From the NCBI GenBank assembly GCA_949316495.1, contig OX439005.1, positions 44,328,682 to 44,392,681 on the forward strand: 64,000 nucleotides of DNA. The letters run 5' to 3'. The notes under the pieces are model-generated. The model had not been told where the DNA came from. It saw only the letters and a list, made by a program, of their open reading frames with translations, and did not search any database. Source of the stretch: Amphiduros pacificus. Taxonomy: Eukaryota; Annelida; Polychaeta; Phyllodocida; Hesionidae. Each line of letters starts with the position of its first letter. The stretch's first letter is position 1. Positions 49,401 to 61,400 of this stretch are shown here, in pieces. Both the position numbers and the translations under genes were made by a program.

Positions 49401-52400
49401 AAAATCTCCATTTATGTGCAATAGAAATTTTGAATTTCTTAAAGGTATTAAACATCAATCTTACAATTTGGTGTATTGAAAGCTTAGCCACATATGAACA
49501 TCATGTCAGATTGAAATTATAATAGAGTAATAAGATAAGTTGCTAAAGACATAAAAGTTGCACCCCCAGCTGAGGTCTGTCTGAGCCATAAGCTGCATGT
49601 GACGGATAAACATGGGTAGCATGAACTTTGTTTGAGCTCAGTTGAGGCTCAAAGTAGGGTAGCACTGTTTGACGTCATTTTGGCACTATTCAGAGGTCAA
49701 CATATTTCATGATGTCATAAGTATATTGCCATACTTTTATGATGTCATTTTACCTTTCAGTGCCTCTATGATAACACTCCACATAAAAGTGACGCCAAGA
49801 AAGTAGTGTGCTTTCATAAGTAGGCTATAAATTAGGGTCTTATTCAAATAGATTTTACAGACAATGATGGGGATACATTTTTCAACAAATACATTTATCT
49901 AAAATATGTGAATTTTAAATATTTTTTGCAAATTGGTGCCTAATCCCTTTAATCATATCTCAAAAACGATAAATAAGATTACATTAGAGCTGCATTTGTA
50001 GATACTAGAGCTGCATTTGTGGATTAACTTACATTGATCTGAGCTATGCCTGCTAGTCTAATCGTCAGTGTGGAGCATGTGAAGTACTTGAAGGCCAGGT
50101 CCAGACCTTCCCGGTCAAAGGACACGTGTGTTTCTATGGGTTCTTTCATGGCAGCCCACATGAGATCGGTCATGTTCCGCATGCCAGCCATGCGCAAATC
50201 CCCATCAGATAGCCGACACATGTACCTGCAACACACATCAATATATCAATATTTTTTACTCTTTTTTTTTTAAAACAACTTACAGCATTGTCTCTGAAAA
50301 GTTATAATTGGAAATATACTGTAAATTATGACTGTTCTTGTTTTCTTAAATAACAGATTATTCAAAAAAATTTCAATTCTATACTAAGATTCTGGATTAC
50401 CTGATAACGTGGGACCTCAAGGGAACGATATATGACATCACAGTATTGATATTCATCCACATCCGCAACTAAAATCAAAATTATCAAATATTTGAAAAAT
50501 AAACAAACATTGAGATATCCTTTCCTGTGCTATATTTTGAATTTGTCAATGCTATAAAAAACATAGGCATCAGAGATGCATCAACCCTCAGCCCTGACAA
50601 CTTATTGCACAACATTCGCTCCACACAATATTTGTAAACAAAACGTCACTGCACCAAGGCAAATTGATGCAGGGATAAAAAAACCCATAAAATCTACTTC
50701 CTTTGATAGCTTATGCGTGTCAATTATCATGAAACTGTCATCATTTACTCTAGAATTATTGAGATGATGGGCCAGTGACCTTGAAAAGCAGGTTAAGGTC
50801 ACCGTCCATCAAACTCATCTGGAGTCTTCCCAGATGCTTATGTGTGTCAATTTTCATGAAGCTGCCATTATTTGTTCTTGAGTTATTGCAATGACGTGGA
50901 TTTTACATGATTGTCCCTGTGACCTTGAGAAGTAGGTGAAGGTCATGTTTCATAGAAAAAATTCTGAGGTCTTCACCAGATGCTTATGGGTGTCAAATCT
51001 CATAAAGCTGCCATCATTTGTTCTTGAGTTATTGCGATTCTTGGGATTTCACATAATTGTCCCTGTGACCTTGAAAAATAGGTCAAGGTCGCCGTCCATC
51101 GAACTCGTCCGAGGTTTTCACCAGATGCTTTCGTGTGTCAAGTTTCATAAAGCTGCCATCATTTGTCCTCAAGTTATCGCAATGACAAGGATGATTTGAC
51201 ATGATTGTCCCTGTGACCTTGAAAAGTAGGTGAAGGTCATGTTCCATACAAAAATGTCTGAGGTCTTCACCAGATGCTTATGGGTGTCAAATCTCATAAA
51301 GCTGCCATCATTTGTTCTTGAGTTATTGCGATTCTTGGGATTTCACATAATTGTCCCCGTGACCTTGAAAAATAGGTCAAGGTCGCCATCCACCAAACTA
51401 GTCAGAGGTTTTCACCAGATGATTATGCATGTAAAGTTTCATGAAGCTGCCATCATTTGTTCTTGAGTTATCACGATGACAAGGATGATTTCACATAATT
51501 GTCCCTGTGACCTTGAAAAGTAGATGGAGGTCATGTTTCATAGAAAAAATTCTGAGGTCTTCACCAGATGCTTGTGTGTGTCAAATCTCATAAAGCTGCC
51601 ATCATTCGTTCTTGAGTTATTGCGATTCTTGGGATTTCACATAATTGTCTGTGAACTTGAAAAATAGGTCAAGGTCGCCATCCATCAAACTTGTCCGAGG
51701 TTTTCACCAGATGCTTATGTGTGTCAAGTTTCATGAAGCTGCCATCATTTGTTCTCGAGTTATCACGATGACAAGGATGATTTCACATAATTGTCCCTGT
51801 GACCTTGAAAAGTAGGTGAAGGTCATGTTTCATAGAAAAAATTCAGAGGTCTTCACTAGATGCTTATGGGTGTCAAATCTCATAAAGCTGCCATCATTTG
51901 TTCTTGAGTTATTGCGATTCTTGGGATTTCACATAATTGTCCATGTGACCTTGAAAAATAGGTCAAGGTCGCCGTCCATCGAACTCGTCCAAGGTTTTCA
52001 CCAGATGCTTTCGTGTGTCAAGTTTCATGAAGCTGCCATCATTTGTCCTCGAGTTATCGCGATGACAAGGATGATTTCACATAATTGTCCATGTGACCTT
52101 GAAAAGTAGGTGAAGGTCATGTTTCATAGAAAAAATTCTGAGGTCTTCACCAGATGCATATGGGTGTCAAATCTCATAAAGCTGCCATCATTTGTTCTTG
52201 AGTTATTGCGATTCTTGGGATTTCACATAATTGTCCCTGTGACCTTGAAAAATAGGTCAAGGTCGCTGTCCATCGAACTCGTCCGAGGTTTTCACCAGAT
52301 GCTTATGTGTGTCAAGTTTCATGAAGCTGCCATCATTTGTTCTCGAGTTATCGCGATGACAAGGATGTTCGCTACAGACATACATACATACATACAGACA

Positions 52401-55400
52401 GACAGACATACATACATACATACATACATACCCACGCCAGGAGTACTGCAATACCCTCAGCCTGATTACATCAGGGGCTGAGGGTAAAAATTATATGAAT
52501 TGAACTTTGGAACAAATTTCATAAAAACACAAAACATTTATTCAGCATATGTCATTGACTGCAAACAAAAGATAATGCTACCAAATGAAATATATATTTA
52601 CTTGGACATGATAGCAGAGGTGGTGGTATTACCACCAGGAGGTTTTGTTTGAAAGAACTTTACAAAAAATAGAATTCTGTCAATGATGTGGTAGCATTAC
52701 TACCTGAATGAACCCAGGTATATCTATGGTCCTTAAAGAGTTTGAGCAAAATAAAGACAAATTTCCCTCAGTAGCAGAGGGGGTAGAGCAACCGTCACAA
52801 TGGCAGGATTATCTCTCCAGGAAGAGGAGAACAATGTCTCACACTGTACCCTCTATATAACCCAGGAAGAGAAGAACAATGTGTCACACTGTACCCTCTA
52901 TATTACCCAGGAAGAGGAGAACAATGTCTCATACTGTACCCTCTGTATTACCCAGGAAGAGGAGAACAATGTCTCACACTGTACCCTCTATATAACCCAG
53001 GAAGAGAAGAACAATGTGTCACACTGTACCCTCTATATAACCCAGGAAGAGGAGAACAATGTCTCACACTGCACCCTCTATATAACCCAGGAAGAGGAGA
53101 ACAATATCTCACACTGTACCCTCTATATTACCCAGGAAGAGAACACTACACCCTCTATATAACCCAGGAAGAGAAGAACAATGTGTCACACTGTACCCTC
53201 TATATTACCCAGGAAGAGGAGAACAATGTCTTACACTGCACCCTCTATATTACCCAGGAAGAGAAGAGGAGAATGTCTCACACTGCACCCTCTATATAAC
53301 CCAGGAAGAGGAGAACAATGTCTCATACTGTACCCTCTATATTACCCAGGAAGAGAAGAGGAGAATGTCTCACACTGCACCCTCTATATTACCCAGGAAG
53401 AGGAGAACAATGTCTCATACTGTACCCTCTATATTACCCAGGAAGAGAAGAACAATGTCTCACACTGTACCCTCTATATAACCCAGGAAGAGGAGAACAA
53501 TGTCTCACAATGGCACCCTCTATATTACCCAGGAAGAGAAGAGGAGAATGTCTCACACTGTACCCTCTATATTACCCAGGAAGAGGAGAACAATGTATCA
53601 TACTGTACCCTCTATATTACCCAGGAAGAGAAGAACAATGTCTCACACTGTACCCTCTATATAACCCAGGAAGAGGAGAACAATGTCTCACAATGGCACC
53701 CTCTATATAACCCAGGAAGAGAACAATGTCTCACACTGCACCCTCTATATAACCCAGGAAGAGAACAATGTCTCATACTGTACCCTCTATATAACCCAAG
53801 AAGAGAAGAACAATGTCTCATGCTGTACCCTCTACATTACCCAGGAAGAGGAGAACAATGTCTCACACTGTACCCTCTATATAACCTTATCAATATCTTA
53901 CATTGAGTCAATTACCACTAAAATAAAATCAATGTAAATATTTTAATGTAGGATAGGACAGAACAAGGAACATTTATTGTTGCACCATATGAAAATCAAG
54001 ATAAGAAAATCTTTTCAAAATTCATTGATTTTTGTTTTTTTAAAAGTCTTATCACTTTACGATAAGAATATGTATGGTCATAGTTTAGCATGGGAGTGAA
54101 CTGTGGAGAACATAGTTTGATTATTATGTGTGTTGATAGGAAGTTTCCCCTGTGACTCACAGCTCACAGTTTTTTTTCAGCGCAGACAGATTTATGATTT
54201 TAAATTAAGGTATTTGGATACTCTGGCATTTCATAGTTTAATTTTTCTAGTTTTTTGCATATTGAAACAGAAGACATATCCTGAGTCAAAAACAATTTTT
54301 ATTTGTACATCTACCATCTGTATATTTTTTTACAGCTGTCACTAATAATGGGAAAAATCAATATTTTACAATAAATTTAGTGAATAACATAATTCAGTTA
54401 AAATGCATCCCATGTAACATTAAGGAAAAGAAATAAAACTTTTATACTTAAGTTTACATTGTTTATCAATAGCAAGCATGTTTTGCATGAAATTAGTACT
54501 TTTTCTATTTATAGATTGCTTGATAACACAGCAGTGGCGCCATGTAGTGGCATAATCTTACTGCAATATTCCACATCTAATGCATTTATTTAATTTTGGC
54601 TAGTTTAATTTCTTAGTTACTTTGCTAAAAATGAAGGTAAATATGTATTCTATCATATAATGGAAAAACATATGGATGTCACCACATTATTTCCTTCTGA
54701 AAAATTAATTATTTGAAATCGAATATGTGCAAATATGGGCGAAATTATAGAAAAGTGACATTTTTTGTCCATTATTGAGGCTGAAAGATGTAATTACAAC
54801 ATATGTCATTTAAATGATATAATTTGAATCTAGGAAACTTCTTTAATGCCTTTATTCACATATTTTGACCATGCTTTTGGGTATAATGATTCATGACAGC
54901 CCTTTTCATTAAATTTCATTTTAATGTCTCAGAATGAGCAAAGCTCATTTGATTTTTGGTGGGAAAGGTTTTACAAGTGAAAGTACATTTATTTAAGATT
55001 TCATTTACTAGACAACTCCAATTTGCCATTTTTTCCACCAGGTGGAGATGGTGCTACTGTGGCTCCACCTACAACCAGGGTATCCAAATACCTTAACTGG
55101 TTACATAATTCTCTGCAGACAGGAAGCTTCAACTTACAAATACCTGGTTTCAGATTGGTTTATAGTGTCTAATTAACTGGTTACGAAATTCTCTGTTTCA
55201 GTCCCCTTACCACCTGAGTTGCTGGGTTTTGCTGAGTAGATATGTGCAACATAAGTGATAATTTCCCTCATCAGGAGATGCCACCTAGTATTACCATCTA
55301 GGTCTGTCTATTTGTTTGGAGTTTTACATCACTTTCAACATTATTTCAGTCATTTCATGATGAGACCTACTTGTAGCAGATATAATGCTGCCTCAATAAA

Positions 55401-58400
55401 TTGTCATGTCACATGTCATTGACATGAAAATCCACCCGGTCACAGATTTGTGCTCTAACACACCAAATTTGCCACAGCTCATGGCCTTAGGTCTGTCTAT
55501 CTATCTATTTTGCTTAGATGGTTTGAGCAACATAAGTGATAACTTCCTTCAGCAGATGAAGTGGTAGAATTACCATTTCTATTTTCAGACATTCTAAATA
55601 TTAATAACCCCTTGGCACGATTTATCTCCATCATAACCTTTGACCTCTTTTAAAGAAAGTGACATGCAGCATTGCGAAATCCATTTCCCACTTGATTTTG
55701 ACATTGTAACTGAACAAAGAGCCAAACAGGCATGTCTATATCAACCAATATATTCATCATTTAGAACCTCTACTTACATGTTTACCTGTACTGTACGTGT
55801 ACCAGAAGCATTAACAAGGTACGGCAAGGTAGTGTACCTTGGGCTTAATTATCTTACGACACTTAAGCATAAAGCATAAAAAGTTATATTTCTTTTCATA
55901 ATCTAACTACCTCTCTTTTATGATCCTCGTGTGTGTCCGAGTCTGATGTATGATTAGAATGTTCAGAAAAATGTATGAAACCTTTAGCTCTAATCTATTT
56001 TAATTGCCTTTTTCAGGTAGAGGTAGTTGTTTATCCTACAATGCCTGATATAAGATTTTAGATTCTCACATCTGTGTCAGTGAGGTGCGGATAACCTTTG
56101 ACCTCTCACATACTTATTGAGGGGATGGGCAATATGATAGCATATCCCTGTGGACTCATTGAAATATCTGCCTATAAACACAGACTAGGACATTTTTTCA
56201 AGCTGAATTTGTAAATTCTCATTTTAGTTGTGGAAAGCATAACTTAACATACAATGTCAAATTTACGAAGTTCCAGATTGAAAAGATCACAGCTGACCTT
56301 CCTCAACCAGCAGCAATTTATCATGCAGAATTGCTTAGTCAGTGGCTAATTTTAGCATTTACGATTCAAAATTAGGCCATTTTGAAGTCTGTGACGTTGG
56401 AAACAAGGTCATGTTTGATAAGATCAAATGTTGAAAACTTGAATCATGTATCTCAAATAGCTGATAAGATAAAGCAAAATGTTGAAGTTTTTGTTGACAG
56501 ATGCGTACACACACAGTTACCACAGACGGAGCCTGATACCATAGCCATTTCCAGTCATGGTGGAAATAGTACCCCCTCTGATCAGGTGGTTATGCCACTC
56601 CCTCTGCTACTGAGGGAAATTACTCTTTGTATTGTTCAAACCATTAAAACAGGACCACAGGTGTGACCATATCAACGGCAGAATTCTTAATCTATTTTAG
56701 CTCCTTTAGTGGTAATGCTACCACCTCTGAATATTTTTTTTCTATTCTATGCATGAAAAGGACTTTAACTTACGTTCGCAATGATATTGATGAGGGTATG
56801 GGCGACCGTGTAGGGCAGCAGCTCAGGACTGGCCTTGTCAAAGCAGTGGGCAATGGACTGGATGCCATTGCGATCACAGAAGAAACAAACATTACGTAAC
56901 AGGTACACAGGAACCTCAGGATCCTAAAAACAGAAATATCCCACATCAGTCACATGCCACAAATATCGCAAAGCAGGGATTTGATAGAAATTTTCTCAGA
57001 TATATATTTCTGTCAAAGTCAAATGTTTAAGTCTGTCTTTTTATGGTCTGATAGAAACATGACATTGATTGATATTATGTCATATGACCAGATGAAGCCA
57101 TGCATTAGTCACATTTTGGCCCTGCAGAGCCTCTATAGGTCATTTTATTCACGACTGAACAGATGTCCAGAACCACCTGCATTTACAGCTTTGTAAAAGT
57201 TTACAGCTTTGTAAATGTTTACAGTTTCAAATTTACAATTCTGTAAATTTGAAAAATATCAATTAAGAACAAAAATTTCATTTTTTTTATTGTAACCATA
57301 TTAAACAGCAGTCCGTTTGTTTTACAGAGATCTGAAAAAATTCACTTCAAATGACTGATTTGCTTGCTATGGATTTACCAACATCAAAACTAACATATTA
57401 AAAACATTTCATTTAGTAGGTCTTTTCCTTCATTTAATCATAATAATACTTATTTTGAATTGGACAGGTTGTTAATTAATCTTAACTCAGGTTCATATTT
57501 CATTCCTTAGAACAATATGATTTCAAAATAATAGAGACAATAAAGCAAACATAGCTACTGACATCACAAACTACACATATTCCCCCATCCCTACAATTGG
57601 CCAGGTACATTTTTTATCCAAAATTAGGGAAGGGAAGTGACGAGAAATGGCACTCCCTTCCCTCTTCCTGGTTTAGTGTGCCAACCATGAGCAACATCAG
57701 TGTTTCTTTAATAAAAGTTTGTTTCTATTTTCTTCAGTGTCATACCATACATTAGCCTAATGATCCCAATTTATACCCCCCCCCCCCCCACTCACACACA
57801 AAAAAATACCATATTTACTTGAATATAGGACGAGAAATCAGGATCTAAACCTTAAGTCATTGTTTGAGGGGGTCATCTTATACACGAGGGCAGCCTGTGG
57901 ACGGTGATTTACATCACCCTCAGGGTAATAAACTTTGCTCATGCTGTCCAGGTACAAGCTTTCCCATACAGCGTTAAAATTAAAATCTCATACACATAGA
58001 AATATTCTACCATGTGTCAACAGTCTGCCTTTATTTATTAAGTGTAAATTACAAACAAGTCTGACAAAATGTGAGTTTAAAATGCTTAAATATGCATTGG
58101 CAACATGAGGTCGCCATTTTGAAAAGTGGAAGTTACCGAGAGAAGCTCTTATTTTTGCCGCGAAAACGATCGGAGCACCACCACAGTGTATTAACTCACA
58201 TTGAAATATTAATATATTGTGCAATGATGGATCCCTGAAACTACGTATTTACTTTTTACTTTAAAATTTCCGCCAAATTGAAAACAAAGTTGCGAAAATA
58301 AAAATTAATGAGTCTTTTTTCCAAGGATTATTTGATAAAAGATGATTAAATGATGAGATTCGGTTCTGATGCAGTTTTGCAGCGATCCGGTGTGGGTTCG

Positions 58401-61400
58401 GGTCCGTGATCCATGTCTGCATGTATCCGTGTTATAGCACCCACCCCAGACTTGAATGGTAGCAGTGCTGATGTTTCGAGATTTCCCGACTTTATAGGAA
58501 GAACAGACTCGTCTTATAATCGGAAATTGGTCCTTTCAAACAAAATAACATCAATTTGGGGGTCGTCTTATACACGGGTCATCCTATATTCGAGTAAATA
58601 CGGTAAATAAAAAAAAATAAATAAAAAAATAAACAAAACAAAACAAAAAACTGCTTAGATTATGTAGATAAACATTTGGGTTGTCAGTAATGATGTTATA
58701 GAGTGGCATAAGCAGGGGAATCGCACTACTAATCTCATAGCACTTTTATTACCGCCAAAGCTATTCCCACATTCATAAACCACTGGCATTCTGAAGTTGA
58801 CTATCCATAATACAAAGTAAGTGTTAAATGAACAAGTAGCCCCAATTTTACACTGCCAAGAGTTATTAGCTTTGCTTCAAGTTATCACCATTTCTCAATG
58901 TTTTATCATTACTTCCAATTATTATCATTCCAAATGTTATCATGAATGCTTAATATGGCTTAAATGTTTAAATTGCTTCAATGCTTAAAATGTTTCTGTG
59001 ACAAACAGATGTTTGGTTTTCAACTGCTCAAAGGCATTTCTCAATTTTGTTATCAATTTGTGTTATTATCAGCTCATAATCTTAATGTCACTACTAAGTG
59101 TTAATATATTTGCTCAGGGTCATAACTGCTCTAATAATGAGACTCTATGTATATCTACTGATAGCATACAGCTTAAGGTTATATTAAGCAGAGCTCTATA
59201 AATGTCGAGTGTGATTTGTCCCATAACAGAACAGATAAAGCTTAATTGGCCAAGCGACAATGTAAACTAGGTAAAAATTGACTGATAGACCACCACATCA
59301 TTCTGAGAATGTCTTGAGACACTTGACAGGGTTCCTGGCCAAATCTGCTTAATGTTAGAACTGCATATTAATCAAGCATTTCTGCATCTTTAATATATTA
59401 GCATTATGATCACTAAGTTAACTAGCGAAGAATAAGTTGGTACCAAACATCTATTAAATCATGCATAAATATGACAATGTGAAGTCATGTAGAACCATTA
59501 TATGATCGAACAGTTTCAGGCTTGAGCAGCTGGAGCAAAACAGCATCATTTGGTCATGCCTAAATATGCTGGCAAATATGGGCTTTGCATGACTCACTGG
59601 GCAAGACTTTGTAGTGTGGTTGTTTTTGGTCACTCACACCTTGTGTGAGGCACAATATTGTACCATGATAGCCCTGTGTATTTACATAATTCAATAGATG
59701 TGTGGCTCTGACTTCAAAGACACTCTTAATGAAATGAGGTAGAAAAAGGTCCAGCTCCACCACTGGATAGTTAGGACCTCATTTGCACATTGAAAAATTA
59801 GAAGTCCCAGCAGAAAAAATATAATCAAAACAAGTAACCACATTCAAAGCAAGACATATATAAAAGTAAGAAGCAAATCTATATCAAAAGCAGAGTTATC
59901 AACTGAGACAATATTTTTTTTCATTTATGTGTTATGGAGAAGGATATGCATGTTGTTTTAGTTATTCCTGTTAATTCCATACATTCATTTGATCATGCAT
60001 CTATATTATTGATTGTGTAAGCTGTTCTGGACATGAATTACTCTGTGACTTCATATGCTCACACACACTGTATATCAACATGACCAATGTGGTCCAAAAC
60101 AGAATCAAACAAAAAAAGCACATTGAATATCTTTCAAATGACATTTATGATATTTACGACAACAAAATTGATAAAATGAACAAAAATATGAAGTATGATA
60201 AAAAGTATTGAGAGGTGTTCTGCATGAACAAATAAACATTAGAATCTGTGAGTGTTCCTTCTATATTATTTGCATGTCTAGTGATCTAAGCAGCAATACA
60301 CGATGTAGGGTTTCTTTTATAGTTAGTTGTCAAAGAAATTGTTGATACTGACAGAAAGAGAGAGGTTTTTTGTCATTATTCTCACATTTTCTTTGACATG
60401 ATGGTCGACATCTTTGTACTTACCTGGAATCTTAAGATAGTCTTACAAAGAGAAAAAGCAGGAATTACAGAATGTTGCAGAATACATTGCACTACAAATT
60501 GACTTTGTACTCACTGTGACCTGTTTAATGTTTCACAGCCCAAACTGAATTCCAGTTTGTTCATCACAAAACTCTCTCACAGCTCTATGAAAACCCCAAT
60601 TCATAAACACAGAGCAAATGAATTATTTGTGTTTCAACTTGTGGTGGTTTGTTAAATGTTGATGTAAAAACATTTGAACAGGTATAAGGCCAAAATAAAA
60701 AAAGCTATATTTCTGATAACCGTTGATAATTCTTGCCAATATCCCCATCCCACTGCTTTTCTTCTCTAATGTACAGTTGGAGCTAAGCATCTATATAGTT
60801 GCATTAACTTCACCAAATAAAGTCACACATATCATATTGTACCATGCAATGGAGGTGGTTATGGCCAAATAGTACTACACAACAGCGAGGTGTGACCTTG
60901 ATGAAGTCACGACTGTCACATGATGGTCATGTGTGACCTCATCTGGTCAGGTTTTTATGCATGACCATACAGGTATTTGGCTCCCAACTGACATATGAAA
61001 AAAAATTATCAGGAAACTAACCCTTTTTTCATTTGGCCCAACAGTGATACAAAAGCTGAGATAAATATGTGTTATGTGCTACTATGTATATATGGTACAG
61101 CACATCTATGTGATTCTCTAATACCTAAAAATGTCATGCATTTTATCATGTTTTAAAAATAAAAATTAACAAATAGTGTTAGGTTTAAAATGTTTAACAA
61201 CTGAATCCCAACATCTATTGATCCTGTGAATAAGTTATCATACCTATCACTTTTTTTAAGTGTCAACGAGTAGAGCTAAGAGTCAATGTAGTCAAAAACA
61301 TTGGTTTTCCTTCTGCAACTGACATGTGACCACATGCCCTTAATCAATGAACAAACAGATGTTGGAACCCAATTTTCTAAGTGTGTATATAAAATATTTT

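Noticed and set aside
52800-53906. 120- and 241-codon + strand ORFs
   Set aside because: Periodic reading of the 45-bp minisatellite. No evidence of translation.
57988-58224. 78-codon - strand ORF inside the MITE-like element
   Set aside because: No transposase or other domain visible. The element is too short to be autonomous.
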